The position numbers and the translations under genes are program-made. Source: Kibdelosporangium banguiense (GTDB lineage: Bacteria; Actinomycetota; Actinomycetes; Mycobacteriales; Pseudonocardiaceae). From it: a stretch of 64,000 bases of DNA. The notes under the pieces are model-generated. The model saw nothing but the letters and a program-made list of their open reading frames with translations. It was not told where the DNA came from and made no database searches. Positions 1-9,078 of this stretch are shown here, piece by piece (the stretch's first letter is position 1; every line of letters begins with the position of its first letter). Location of the stretch: NCBI RefSeq assembly GCF_017876405.1, contig NZ_JAGINW010000001.1, forward strand, positions 10,615,203 through 10,679,202, in the 5' to 3' direction.

Positions 1-814
1 CCTTGCCGTGCAGCGCACAGGAAACCGTGCGATCGCACCACTTCACCCACTCGTTGAACGAGCTTTCCGCGGAGGCCGCCTCGGTTGCCGCGAAGCCCCA
101 CCTGTCCAGGCTGTGGTCCATGTTGCTGTCGATGACCATCGCCCGGATCTTGTCGCCGTACCGCTCGGCGTACTGCTGGCCCATCAGCGTGCCGTAGGAC
201 ACGCCGTAATAGTTGATCTTCTTCTCACCGAGCGAGCGCCGGATCGCGTCCATGTCCTGGATGGTCGCGCCGGTGTCGGCGTGATCGGCGATCGCGCCGC
301 TGCGCTTGCGGCAGTCCGCCCGCAGCTCCCGGTTGAACTTGACCAGCGCGTCGAACTCCGCCTGGTTGGCCGGGTACGACGAAGGCGCCTTGATCAGCAC
401 GTCCTGCGAGCACTTCACCGGCTGGCTACGGGCCACACCGCGCGGGTCCCAGCCGATGATGTCGAACCGGGACTGGATGTCGGCACTGAAGAAGGTCTTG
501 GCTTCAAGGGCGAAATCGACCCCGGAGCCACCCGGTCCACCCGGGTTGATCAGCATGATCCCCTTTCGTTTCGCCGGATCGGTCGCCTTGCGCCGAGCGA
601 CCGCCAGGCCGAACTTCTCCGCTGACGGCCTGGCGTAGTCGATCGGCAGCCTGAGCGACCCGCACTCGGCCGTCGCGTCCTCAGGACACGGTTTCCAGTC
701 GATGGCCGCGACTTGAACAGCCTCGATCTCCGCTGCTTGAGCGCTTGTCAGACCGGCACTGAGCACCAGAGCCCCGCTGACGAGCGCGATGAACGCGCGC
801 GTGATCGGATGCAA
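1..814 (-). CDS. Secreted tripeptidyl-aminopeptidase-like alpha/beta hydrolase, C-terminus beyond window
   Basis: A serine hydrolase of the actinobacterial tripeptidyl aminopeptidase type (SlpD/SlpE/TAP-like), probably exported to trim peptides. The first 271 codons are visible and the gene runs off the left edge. It opens with a Sec-type signal (hydrophobic stretch, then an A-Q-A site), followed by the family's NPGGPGGSG oxyanion segment, WDPRGV, and a nucleophile elbow VSYGT. I chose a TTG start at 814 because GGAGGG lies 8 nt upstream and it gives the signal peptide; the longer ATG reading is in another frame. The Asp and His of the triad would lie outside the window. It precedes the peptide-import operon on the same strand. 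Confidence 0.85.
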   Translation of the reverse strand, partial: MHPITRAFIALVSGALVLSAGLTSAQAAEIEAVQVAAIDWKPCPEDATAECGSLRLPIDYARPSAEKFGLAVARRKATDPAKRKGIMLINPGGPGGSGVDFALEAKTFFSADIQSRFDIIGWDPRGVARSQPVKCSQDVLIKAPSSYPANQAEFDALVKFNRELRADCRKRSGAIADHADTGATIQDMDAIRRSLGEKKINYYGVSYGTLMGQQYAERYGDKIRAMVIDSNMDHSLDRWGFAATEAASAESSFNEWVKWCDRTVSCALHGK

Positions 815-953
815 GAGTCCGTCCCTCCATTCGTCGATTTCCCAGAGGCCCGGCCGACCCTGCCAAGCCGATCTTGGGATTGCCAACCGACGGACGTCTT
901 GTTCCGGTCTCCCACGTGTCTCGGATAAGAGGGCAATACGGCGACTTGCGCCG

Positions 954-2567
954 TCACCTTCTGGTCCAGACGTATTTGCCTACCAGCTCGCCTTGTGTGC
1001 TGAAGTGGATCGGGATGACCTCGTCGCCTCGCCGCACGTCGAGGTGAAATACCGGAGCCATGTTCTTGCGGGCTTGTTCCGCGTCGTCGTTGCGGACGAC
1101 GACGTCACCTTCACGCAGCCCTGCTTTGGCTGCGGCGCTTGCGGGGATCAGGCCCTTGATGACTCGCGGTGTGTCGAGCAGGCAGCGGTCGGAGAAGCCG
1201 AGCTGGAACTGGACTACGTCGACGGTGGTGCGTTCGAAGTCCGCACCGAAGGCGTCCGAGGGTGGGGCGATCAACTCGCCGGCGAGCATTGCCTCGAAGT
1301 CCTGGATGCCGCTGTCGCCGAGTTCGGCCCGCAAGACACGGCGCCAGGCCGCCTCGTCGTAACCTGTGCCATTGCGGCGACTGTCCAACATGGCCAGTAG
1401 CAGGTCGTCGAGGGACCGTTGTTGCCCGGAGGCGGCCCGGACCTTGGCGTCCACGTCGGCGAAGTAGATCATGCCGCGGTGGTAGGCCAGGTTCTGGACC
1501 AACGAGTCCTTCCAGTATTCGGCCGCGATCGCGTCGTTCGGCAGCCGGTTGCGGGGGTTCTCGTAGTAGCTGTCGGTCATCGAACGGATCTCCGCCTCGG
1601 CTTCGGCCGCGTTCAGCAGTCCCGCCCGCAGCGGCAGGCGCACCTTGTAGAACTCGGCCAGGCCTTCGCCGAACCAGGAACTGGTGCCGTACGGACCGTC
1701 CAGCACGCCCACGAAATGGTGGAACATCTCGTGGGTGAACATGAACCTCAGCGCGGCGTCCGGGCGTTCGACCGGACCGTACTCGATCATGAATCCGTTC
1801 ACGGTGGCCGCGCCACCGTCCCGAGGGTTCGGATGTGCTCTGCCGATCAGGTAGTACGGCGGCAGATCCCGCTCGTCGAAGAACTCCCGGAGCACGTCGA
1901 ACGACCGCACAGTCCATGCCATGGTCGCGGGTGCGTCGAAGTTCGGTGTCCCGAGCCAGAAAGCGTTGAACGCGAGGCTTCCCGCGTTCTCCGGTGCACA
2001 GTGCAGTGCGCCGGCGACAAGGAAGGTGCTGTAGAGCCTTTCGACCAGTCCGGTGGTGATCACGTTGCCGTCGCCCAGGGTCGAGACGCCCCGGGCGCCT
2101 TCGGCGAGTTCACGAAGGTCCCAGTTCAGGGCGATCTGGTAGACGCGTTCGTCGTCCTTGGGCAGGATCAGGAACCCGAAGCCCGCGCCGGCGAAACCGC
2201 CATCGTGGCCGCGTAGGTCGTAGGACGGCCCAGGGCGGCGTGGCGACAGCGCGGGCGTGATCGGTGCGCTGTACTGCAAGGTGATGTCGCCCTCGCTCGT
2301 GCGGCCTGCGGTGAACAACCTGAACTGGCCGAATCCACTGGTGTCCGACAGGTCCTCGGTGATGGTCAGCGGCAGCGGGCCCGCGGCGTCGGAGGCGACA
2401 ACGTCACCGTCGCCGTAGACCACAGTCCGGACACTCGCGATCACGATCGGCGTTTGCAGGAAGGGTTTGTCCGGCGTCGCGGACACATTGGACAGCACTG
2501 TCGTCACGCTGATGCGGTCGAGCTGGGCGGACGGTTTCAGTGTCAGGACGATCTGCGGCTGGTTCAC
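954..2567 (-). CDS. M61-like (glycyl aminopeptidase-type) metallopeptidase with C-terminal PDZ-like domain
   Basis: Predicted zinc metallopeptidase of the gluzincin/M61 group. The zinc motif HEMFH lies near residue 280, with the downstream glutamate in EGLAEF about 20 residues later. The N-terminal half resembles the beta-rich M61 domain, and the last ~90 residues look like a PDZ fold. No signal peptide is present, so it should be cytoplasmic. The start is taken as GTG at 2567, which overlaps the RidA stop as GTGA and has AGAGGA upstream; an ATG 18 nt earlier would overlap more. It is the last gene of the dpp operon. A paralogue at 17174-18727 closes another operon of the same regulon. Confidence 0.8.
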   Translation of the reverse strand: MNQPQIVLTLKPSAQLDRISVTTVLSNVSATPDKPFLQTPIVIASVRTVVYGDGDVVASDAAGPLPLTITEDLSDTSGFGQFRLFTAGRTSEGDITLQYSAPITPALSPRRPGPSYDLRGHDGGFAGAGFGFLILPKDDERVYQIALNWDLRELAEGARGVSTLGDGNVITTGLVERLYSTFLVAGALHCAPENAGSLAFNAFWLGTPNFDAPATMAWTVRSFDVLREFFDERDLPPYYLIGRAHPNPRDGGAATVNGFMIEYGPVERPDAALRFMFTHEMFHHFVGVLDGPYGTSSWFGEGLAEFYKVRLPLRAGLLNAAEAEAEIRSMTDSYYENPRNRLPNDAIAAEYWKDSLVQNLAYHRGMIYFADVDAKVRAASGQQRSLDDLLLAMLDSRRNGTGYDEAAWRRVLRAELGDSGIQDFEAMLAGELIAPPSDAFGADFERTTVDVVQFQLGFSDRCLLDTPRVIKGLIPASAAAKAGLREGDVVVRNDDAEQARKNMAPVFHLDVRRGDEVIPIHFSTQGELVGKYVWTRR

Positions 2568-2947
2568 GCCATGTCCTCTCGCCATGCGACCGCGGTCACC
2601 TCGATGTTGGCCCCGGCAGGCATCTCATTGACCGCGACGGCCGCACGAGCCGGAGGCTCGGACGGGAAGTACTCACGGTAGATCTCGTTGAACCGGCCCC
2701 AGTCGGCAATGTCCTTGAGGTAACAGGTGAGCGAGACCACCGACTCCAGGCTGAACCGCGCCTGCTCCAGCGTGCCCTTGAGATTCTCCATGGTCTGGCG
2801 GATCTCGGCATCGACGCCACCGTCCACAATGGTGGTCGTGCCCGGCAGGAAGCCGCCTGTGCCCGCGACGTAGCAGTGGTTTCCCGCCACGACTGCGGAC
2901 GAGTAGGCTCCCAGCGCGGAGCCGGTGTTGACGCTGATCTTCGGCAT
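2564..2947 (-). CDS. RidA family (YjgF/UK114) enamine/imine deaminase
   Basis: A 127-residue protein of usual RidA length. RidA proteins hydrolyse reactive 2-aminoacrylate-like enamines and imines released by PLP enzymes. Family features seen are the N-terminal G-Y-S-x-A-V-V segment, Q-T-M-E-N-L-K and an E-V-T-A-V-A end. Its place after the importer genes, in the same regulon as a class-V PLP enzyme, suggests it protects against, or takes part in, amino-acid breakdown. It lies 16 nt after dppF and overlaps the M61-like gene by 4 nt. Confidence 0.88.
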   Translation of the reverse strand: MPKISVNTGSALGAYSSAVVAGNHCYVAGTGGFLPGTTTIVDGGVDAEIRQTMENLKGTLEQARFSLESVVSLTCYLKDIADWGRFNEIYREYFPSEPPARAAVAVNEMPAGANIEVTAVAWREDMA

Positions 2948-2963
2948 GCCTGTCCCCTTGTCC

Positions 2964-3725
2964 CTAACTTGGCAATCTCGGTACCGCGGCGAGCAGTTCG
3001 CGGGTGTACTCGTCGCGTGGATCGGTGAACACCTGCTCGGTCTGCCCGTGCTCGACGATCTCTCCGTTGCGCAGCACGCAGACTGTGCGGCACAGGTAGT
3101 GCACGACGTCCAGGTTGTGCGAGATGACGATCAGGCCCATCCCGGTCTCCCGGTGGATGTCCCTGAGCAGGTTGAGGATCTGGGCCTGCACGCTGACGTC
3201 CAGTGAGCTGGTGATCTCGTCACAGATCATCACCTCGGGCCGGACCGCCAGTGCCCGGGCCAGTGCGATGCGCTGTCGCTGACCGCCGGAGAACTGGTAC
3301 GGATAACGGCCCGCGTCCCTGGGATCCAGTCCGACCACTTCCAGCAGCCGGGCCACCTCAACGGGTACGTCGGCCTCGATCTGGTTGACCACCAACGCCT
3401 CGGCGATCGTCGCGCCGACAGTCATGCGCTGGTTGAGCGACGAGTTCGGGTCCTGGAAGACCAGCTGCAGGGTTCGTGAACGGGAGCCCGGCCCGCGCCG
3501 CGGCAGCGCCGACAGTGGCTTGCCCGCCCAGCTCACCTCACCCGCGTACGGATCCAGCAGCCCGACGAGCGCTTTGCCCAATGTGGACTTTCCGCTGCCT
3601 GACTCACCGGCCAGGCCGAGTGACTCCCCTCGGTTCAACGCGACTGTGACATCGCAGAGCGCCATGTGGGCGCGTCTGCCGGATCCGTACCGGACCGACA
3701 GCCCGGTGGCCGCGAGCTCGCTCAT
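2964..3725 (-). CDS. Oligopeptide ABC transporter ATP-binding protein (DppF/OppF type)
   Basis: ATPase subunit of a peptide importer. Visible motifs are Walker A (GESGSGKST), ABC signature (FSGGQRQR), Walker B (VMICDE) and an H-loop (VISHN). At 253 residues it is short for OppF and lacks the extended C-terminal zinc-like cysteine cluster, which its partner keeps. It starts with ATGA overlapping the stop of the fused DppC-DppD gene, so translation is coupled. Confidence 0.92.
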   Translation of the reverse strand: MSELAATGLSVRYGSGRRAHMALCDVTVALNRGESLGLAGESGSGKSTLGKALVGLLDPYAGEVSWAGKPLSALPRRGPGSRSRTLQLVFQDPNSSLNQRMTVGATIAEALVVNQIEADVPVEVARLLEVVGLDPRDAGRYPYQFSGGQRQRIALARALAVRPEVMICDEITSSLDVSVQAQILNLLRDIHRETGMGLIVISHNLDVVHYLCRTVCVLRNGEIVEHGQTEQVFTDPRDEYTRELLAAVPRLPS

Positions 3726-5656
3726 ACCGCACTCCTTGCCGCCGACGGGGCCGGAACGGCGTCATTGACCAGCCAGCACGCCGCTGCACGACCGTCCGGA
3801 CCTCGTTGCAGAGAAGGTTCTTCGGCACGGCAGCGATCAGTCGCGAGTGGACATCTCGGCGCGAAGGAACATCCACCTGTCAGTTCCTCGGGTTTCGGTG
3901 GCACGCCGGGAATGGCGGTCAATGGTTCGTCCGTGCCACGCGACAGGTCCGGCACGGCACCCAGCAGCATCTGGGTGTACGGGTGCAGTGGTTTGCCGAC
4001 GATGTCCGCCGTGGTGCCTTCTTCGACGATCCGGCCCGCGTACATGACCACGATCCGGGTGGTGACCTGGGCGACCAGGGCAAGATCGTGCGAGACCAGC
4101 ACGACTGCCGCACCCTTTTCCCGGTTGATGGCCGTCAGCAGGTCCATCACCTGTTTCTGGACCGAGACGTCCAGCGCGGTGGTCGGTTCGTCGGCCAGGA
4201 TCACCTCGGCCTCGCCGAGCAGTGCCATCGCGATCATCACTCGTTGCCGCATCCCGCCGGACAGTTCGTGCGGGTACTGTCTGGCCCGCTTGGCCGGGAG
4301 CGGGATCAGCACCGATTCGAGCACGCGCACGACGCGACTACGCGCCTCGGCACGGCTGGTCCGGTTGTGCGCGAGTACTTTCTGCCCGAGCTGGGTGCCG
4401 ATCCTCAGTGCCGGGTTCAGTGACGACATCGGGTCCTGGAAGATCATCGGCATCCGGTTGGAGATCACGCGGCGCAACCGTGCCTCGTCGGCCAGGTGCA
4501 GGTCCTCTCCGGCGAACTCGTGCCGGTCGGCGCTGTAGGTCACCGAAGGCGGCAACAGGCGTGACATCGCGCTGAGCGTCATCGTCTTCCCGCTGCCCGA
4601 CTCACCGACGATGCCCAGCATCTCGCCGCGCCCGACCGAGACATCCACCCCTCTGACCAGTTCGACCGTGTCCCCGGCTTTGTCGATGGTCACGCGCAGG
4701 TCCTCAATGGCGAGCACAGCGTCCTGGTTCGCAGGCCTCGGCGCGGTCCTGGTCGTCGCGGATTGCTTGTCCCCCTTGGGCACCCGTCCCTGGGACGAGA
4801 TCGCTGCCCGCTGCCGTGGGTCGATTCCCGTGCCCAGCGCCTCACCGAGCAGGTTGAACGCGACTCCGACCAGGACGATCACCAAGCCGGGCCCGACCGC
4901 GGCCATCGGCAGGGTGTAGACGTTGGCCAGGCCGCTGGTCATCAGGCTGCCCAGGTCGAAGCCCGGAGCCTGGGTGCCCAGCCCCAGGAAGCTGATGGCG
5001 GACAGGAAAAGCATGGCCGACCCGATGGACAGCACCAGGGACGTCAGCAGCGGCCCGGCGACCGACGGGAGAATGTACCGAAGAAGAATCCTGCCGCGTG
5101 GCACGCCGATCACCTTCGCCGCGGTGACGAACTCCGAACCGGCCACCGAAGTCGACAGGTTGAGCGTCACCCTGGCGATGCCGGGAATTCCGGCGACCGC
5201 CAGACCGATCATCGCCGCCCAGCTGGATCGGCCCAGCATGACCGCGACCAGCACGCCGACCAGCACCGGTGGGAAAGCCGTGGCGGCGGAGGTCACCTGG
5301 TAGAGCACCTGCCGTGCGACCTTGCCCAGCACAGCGGCCAGCGCGCCGAGCAGCACCCCACCGGCAGTCGCAATGATCACCGCTCCTGCTGCGGTGAGCA
5401 GGGAAAGCCGTACGGCCACCAGGGTTCGGGCGAGGATGTCACGGCCAAGCTCGTCCGTGCCGAACAGATGCTGCCAGGACGCACCCAGATTGGCCTGTGC
5501 CGGGCGGAAGTCCACAGCCGTGCCGCCCAACAGGACCGGCGCGAAGATCGCAGTCAGGACGAGGGCGGCGACGAGCCCGGCACCGGCCGCACCGCCGGGA
5601 GTACGCAGTGCGGCCCGGAGCCAGTGCCGCTGCTTCTGAGGGGCCATGTCGGACAT
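3722..5656 (-). CDS. Fused peptide ABC transporter permease plus ATPase (DppC-DppD)
   Basis: A 644-residue fusion of two importer subunits. Residues ~1-290 are a DppC permease with about five membrane spans and the EAA-like loop G-V-P-R-G-R-I-L. A polar linker (~290-320) follows. The remainder is a DppD ATPase: Walker A GESGSGKT, signature LSGGMRQR, Walker B ILADEPTT, and the C-terminal cysteine segment CSFAPRCPLATDRC typical of OppD/DppD. The start (MSDMAPQ) is at 5656, overlapping dppB as TGATG with AGGAG upstream. The same frame stays open far upstream, but that translation is only a shadow of dppB. Such permease/ATPase fusions are known in actinobacteria. Confidence 0.9.
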   Translation of the reverse strand: MSDMAPQKQRHWLRAALRTPGGAAGAGLVAALVLTAIFAPVLLGGTAVDFRPAQANLGASWQHLFGTDELGRDILARTLVAVRLSLLTAAGAVIIATAGGVLLGALAAVLGKVARQVLYQVTSAATAFPPVLVGVLVAVMLGRSSWAAMIGLAVAGIPGIARVTLNLSTSVAGSEFVTAAKVIGVPRGRILLRYILPSVAGPLLTSLVLSIGSAMLFLSAISFLGLGTQAPGFDLGSLMTSGLANVYTLPMAAVGPGLVIVLVGVAFNLLGEALGTGIDPRQRAAISSQGRVPKGDKQSATTRTAPRPANQDAVLAIEDLRVTIDKAGDTVELVRGVDVSVGRGEMLGIVGESGSGKTMTLSAMSRLLPPSVTYSADRHEFAGEDLHLADEARLRRVISNRMPMIFQDPMSSLNPALRIGTQLGQKVLAHNRTSRAEARSRVVRVLESVLIPLPAKRARQYPHELSGGMRQRVMIAMALLGEAEVILADEPTTALDVSVQKQVMDLLTAINREKGAAVVLVSHDLALVAQVTTRIVVMYAGRIVEEGTTADIVGKPLHPYTQMLLGAVPDLSRGTDEPLTAIPGVPPKPEELTGGCSFAPRCPLATDRCRAEEPSLQRGPDGRAAACWLVNDAVPAPSAARSAV

Positions 5657-6651
5657 CAGCTCCTGACGATCAGGGATTTCGGATCCACCGCCGCCAGCAG
5701 CAGATCGACCAGCAGGTTGATCATCAGCACGGTCGCCGCGGTGATCACGACGGCCCCCTCGACGGTCGGATAGTCGTACAGCCGCAACGACTTCACCAGC
5801 AGCGATCCGATCCCGGGCCAGGCGAACACGTTCTCGGTGATCACCGTGCCACCGAGCAACGCTGCCAGCAGCATCCCGGCGTAGGTGAGGGTCGCGGTGA
5901 GCACGTTCGGCAACACGTGGCGGAACAGCACTGTGGCCGGGCGCAGATGGTTGGACCGCGCGGTGCGGATGTAGTCCTCTTGCAGCACACGGGAGGTCTC
6001 CACCCGGACCAGCCGGGAGATGACCGCGATCGGTCCGAAGGCAACAGTGAGCACCGGCAGCACGAAGGCGCTCGGCCCTGCCCCGCCCGCGGCCGGGAAC
6101 ACCCCGAGGCCGACCGAGAACACCAGCACCAGGCCGACGGCCAGCAAGTAGTCCGGCACCGAGGCGAAGAACCCGGTCACCGAGTTGAATCCGGTGTCCA
6201 GCGCCCGGTTGCGGCCCGACTGAGTGCGCGTGGCCACCCACATTCCCAACGGGACACTGACGATCGCGGCCAGCGCGAACGCGTACAGCCCGAGCTGGAA
6301 GGTGTACGGCACCCGGTCGAGAATGCTCGCCAGCACCGGCTGACCACTCACCGTCGACTCGCCGAAGTCGAAGTGGACGATCCGGACGAGGAAGTGCCAG
6401 TACTGCGTCAGGATCGGATCGTCGAGGCCGAGCGCCGCCCGGCGGGCCGCGACGTACTCCGGGGTCACGGTCAGACCGGCCGCCGCCCGGACGGAGTCGC
6501 CGCCGATCGCCCTGGTCAGGAAGAACACCGCGGTGAGCACGAACCACAGGGCGAACACGAACGAGCCCGTCCGCCGCAGAAGGAACCCAGTCCACGGGGA
6601 TTCGCGCCAGCCTCGTGACCGGGCGACCGGCGCCTCGGCGGTGGTGGTCAT
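5656..6651 (-). CDS. Peptide ABC transporter permease (DppB type)
   Basis: Integral membrane subunit of the importer, 331 residues from ATG 6651. The frame stays open upstream, but the residues there are a shadow of dppA. The first helix (F-V-F-A-L-W-F-V-L) is followed by the long periplasmic-side loop of DppB proteins, with R-x-x-L-G-L-D-D-P, and later by the cytoplasmic loop with T-A-R-S-N-H-L-R-P. Start and dppA stop overlap as ATGA. Order dppA-dppB-dppCD-dppF is standard. Confidence 0.9.
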   Translation of the reverse strand: MTTTAEAPVARSRGWRESPWTGFLLRRTGSFVFALWFVLTAVFFLTRAIGGDSVRAAAGLTVTPEYVAARRAALGLDDPILTQYWHFLVRIVHFDFGESTVSGQPVLASILDRVPYTFQLGLYAFALAAIVSVPLGMWVATRTQSGRNRALDTGFNSVTGFFASVPDYLLAVGLVLVFSVGLGVFPAAGGAGPSAFVLPVLTVAFGPIAVISRLVRVETSRVLQEDYIRTARSNHLRPATVLFRHVLPNVLTATLTYAGMLLAALLGGTVITENVFAWPGIGSLLVKSLRLYDYPTVEGAVVITAATVLMINLLVDLLLAAVDPKSLIVRS

Positions 6652-8222
6652 GCCCCGGTCCGCAAGGAGGTGGGCATGACCACGTTGCGGGCGGCGTCGA
6701 ACTTGATGCCCTTGCCGACGACCGACGGGCCGACAGCGACAAGCGGCAGTACGTCGGAGTTGACGAACAACGACTTCTCCGCCGCCTGGGACATCTGGCA
6801 GCCCTGCTGGCCGAGCGTCCTGGCCTGGGTCGCGAGGTCGGCGAACTCCTTGTTGTCCACCGCGGCGAAGTTCGATCCCTGCGGGCTGACCGGGCCGCGC
6901 AGCAGGAAGGCCAGCCCGGTCGGGGTGGCGGCGGTCATCCCCACCACGACCGCGTCCCATTCCGTGCCGGCGAACAGCACACCGGACGCCTGCTCCGACG
7001 GCCGTCCGTCCACTTTGATCTGGACGCCGAGGTCGGTCAGGCGTTTCTGGAGGTATTCCGTGGCCGCCCGGTTGACGTCACTGGCCACCAGGGTGAGTGC
7101 CAGCGGCTTGCCGTCCTTCTGCAGCACTCCGGAGCCGTCTTTCGTCCAGCCCGCCTTGGTGAGCGCGGCCACAGCCGCCTGCGGGTCGCTCGGCGGGATG
7201 CTCGGACCGGTGGCAGCGGGATCCACGCAGGGCCGGCCCGTCTCAAGCAGGCCCTGCAACGGCTCGGACTGCCCCTCGCTCTGGATCGAGGCGAACTCCT
7301 TGCGGTCGATCGCCTGGCCGAGCGCCTTACGGACCGCAGGATCGGCGCCGGGGTGACCGGCCCGCTGGTTGAACACCAGATCGTAGGAGGTGCCCTGCAG
7401 CTTCTGCACCGTGTAGCCGCCGGTCTTGAACCGGTTGAGCCGGCCGCCACTCATGATCGTGAGGTTCGCGTCACCACTGGACATCAGGTTCGCCCGGGTG
7501 TTCTCGTCGGTGACGATCTTCATCACCACGGTCTTGGGCATTGCCGGCTCGGCCGTTGTGGCGCCGCCCGCGCCCCAGGTGTAGCCGTCCCGGCGCTCCA
7601 GCGTGAAATGGTCGCCTGCCACGGTCTCCTTCAGCACGTACGGCCCGGAGCCGATCGGCCGGCTCTTGATCGAGTCCGGGTTCTTCAGGCTCGAGTCGCA
7701 CACGATGCTCGGCCCGCCGGAAAGCTGGTTGGCCAGGAAGCCCTGGGGCGTGGGCAGCGTGATGTCGACCGCGTTGGCGGTTTCGTCGACCGTGACCGTG
7801 TAGTCCTTGCTGCCCAGATAGGTCGTCACGGTCGGCGAGTTCACTGCCGGGTCCTTGATCCTGTTGAGGTTCGCCGCGACGGTCGCCGCCGTCAGCGGTG
7901 TCCCGTCGCTGCACGTGATGCCCTGCTTGATGACAAAACGCGCGTGGGTCTGCTCGATCTTCCACTCACCGGCCAGGTTGGACGAGACCTTGCCGGTGGC
8001 GTCGTCCACATCGATCAGGCGGTCGAACAGGAAGTAGTTCAGCTGAGTGCTGTCGACGCTCGGGATCATCGCAGGGTCGAGGTTCGGCACGTCCGCCGTC
8101 ATCAGCACGGTGATCGAGGCCGCCGCGCCGGAGGCGCTTCCCACGGACGGCGAACAGGCTGCCGTCCCCAGAGCCAGACACAGGGCCGCGGCTGAGACTT
8201 TCCACTTGGTCTGGCGCTTCAT
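6648..8222 (-). CDS. Peptide ABC transporter substrate-binding lipoprotein (DppA/SBP_bac_5)
   Basis: Extracytoplasmic binding protein of 524 residues with a lipoprotein signal (K-R-Q-T-K, hydrophobic core, lipobox ending T-A-A-C). Family 5 features include the early N-L-D-P-A segment and the internal A-V-R-K-A-L-G-Q-A-I-D-R motif. The start at 8222 has GGAGGT just upstream; two nearby in-frame ATGs would place residues before the signal. It is the first gene of the importer operon and is preceded by a promoter carrying the shared regulon element. Confidence 0.92.
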   Translation of the reverse strand: MKRQTKWKVSAAALCLALGTAACSPSVGSASGAAASITVLMTADVPNLDPAMIPSVDSTQLNYFLFDRLIDVDDATGKVSSNLAGEWKIEQTHARFVIKQGITCSDGTPLTAATVAANLNRIKDPAVNSPTVTTYLGSKDYTVTVDETANAVDITLPTPQGFLANQLSGGPSIVCDSSLKNPDSIKSRPIGSGPYVLKETVAGDHFTLERRDGYTWGAGGATTAEPAMPKTVVMKIVTDENTRANLMSSGDANLTIMSGGRLNRFKTGGYTVQKLQGTSYDLVFNQRAGHPGADPAVRKALGQAIDRKEFASIQSEGQSEPLQGLLETGRPCVDPAATGPSIPPSDPQAAVAALTKAGWTKDGSGVLQKDGKPLALTLVASDVNRAATEYLQKRLTDLGVQIKVDGRPSEQASGVLFAGTEWDAVVVGMTAATPTGLAFLLRGPVSPQGSNFAAVDNKEFADLATQARTLGQQGCQMSQAAEKSLFVNSDVLPLVAVGPSVVGKGIKFDAARNVVMPTSLRTGA

Positions 8223-8253
8223 GGGGACCTCCGGTGACATCGTCGTGCCAAGG

Positions 8254-8282
8254 AAAGTAGAGTATTTCAACTTGTAGTGGAA
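8254..8282 (-). promoter_or_regulatory. Promoter of the dpp operon with shared GTTGA-CTCTAC element
   Basis: On the minus strand a weak -35 (TTCCAC, 8282-8277) is 17 nt from a -10 TACTTT (8259-8254). Within it lies AGTTGAAATACTCTAC (8272-8257), the element shared with two other promoters at 14.9 and 15.75 kb. It ends 35 nt before the dppA start. The promoter assignment is inference; the element identity is read directly. Confidence 0.6.
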
Positions 8283-8364
8283 GTATCTGCCGTAAAGATT
8301 TGGTTCCGGCGCCGATTTACACAGACTGTTGACTATTCTCGACATTCTCTGCCACATTCTGTGC

Positions 8365-9078
8365 ATGTCAGCCGATCCGACGCCCGGCGACGGAGTCACC
8401 GCCGGCCAGCCGCACAGCGATGACGACCGAGCCGAGGCACGCACCGTCGTCGCGGTCGTCGGTCCTGTCGTGCGCGCCCTGGCCCAGGCGTTCGCGCCCC
8501 GCAGCGAGGTGGTCCTGCACGACCTGACCAGGCTGCCCGGGTCGATCGCGGCCATCGCCGGGGAGATCACCGGCCGTCAGGTGGGCGGGCCCGCGACCGA
8601 TCTGGGGCTGCGCACCTTCCAGTCCGGCTGGAAGGATCACCTGATCGGGTACCGGGCGGCTACGGCGGACGGCACGCCGTTGCGCTCGTCGAGCATCTTC
8701 TTCCACGGCAGCTCCGGCCGGGCGATCGCCTGCCTGTGCATCAACACCGACATCAGCTCGTTGCTCGCCGCCCAGGAGACACTCGCGGACCTGACCGCCA
8801 TCAGGACCATCCACAACGGACCGCTCAATGCGTCCGGCGAGCACTTCCCTGCCACAGTGGACAGTCTCGCCGAAGGGATCCTGCGAGACGCGATCGCGGC
8901 CTCGGGCCACCCGCCCGCGGCGATGAAGAAGCGGCACAAGCTGGCTGTCGTGCGTGATCTGGAACAGCGCGGCTTCTTCACCATCCGGGAGGCGGTCGAC
9001 CTGGCCGCCGCCCGGCTGGAGGTCAGCCGCTACACGATCTACAACTACCTCAACGAGATCAAGGACGAGGCCGGATGA
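8365..9078 (+). CDS. DauR/YheO-like transcriptional regulator (PAS-like plus HTH)
   Basis: A 237-residue regulator. The N-terminal PAS-like YheO domain carries L-H-D-L-T, G-R-Q-V-G-G-P and S-S-S-I-F-F. The C-terminal HTH region contains F-F-T-I-R-E-A-V-D-L-A-A and S-R-Y-T-I-Y-N-Y-L-N. DauR, the best-known member, controls D-arginine use in Pseudomonas, so a D-amino-acid or peptide-linked signal is possible but not shown. The gene diverges from dppA. I prefer ATG 8365 over an upstream TTG at 8329 because the latter lies inside a TGTTGA motif; no clear RBS is seen, so it may be leaderless. Its 3' end overlaps the convergent peptidase gene by 20 nt. Confidence 0.85.
   Translation: MSADPTPGDGVTAGQPHSDDDRAEARTVVAVVGPVVRALAQAFAPRSEVVLHDLTRLPGSIAAIAGEITGRQVGGPATDLGLRTFQSGWKDHLIGYRAATADGTPLRSSSIFFHGSSGRAIACLCINTDISSLLAAQETLADLTAIRTIHNGPLNASGEHFPATVDSLAEGILRDAIAASGHPPAAMKKRHKLAVVRDLEQRGFFTIREAVDLAAARLEVSRYTIYNYLNEIKDEAG

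Noticed and set aside
4763..6618. Long plus-strand frames opposite dppB/dppC
   Set aside because: Gln/Arg/His-rich antisense shadows with no family features.
3722..6742. A single 1006-codon open frame
   Set aside because: Its first ~360 codons are a shadow of dppB on the same strand; the real fused protein starts at 5656.
6615..8195. 526-codon plus-strand frame opposite dppA
   Set aside because: Antisense shadow; dppA has signal peptide, RBS and family motifs.
8329..8364. Longer N-terminus for the first DauR-like regulator from TTG 8329
   Set aside because: The start lies within a TGTTGA motif and the extra residues are not in the paralogue.
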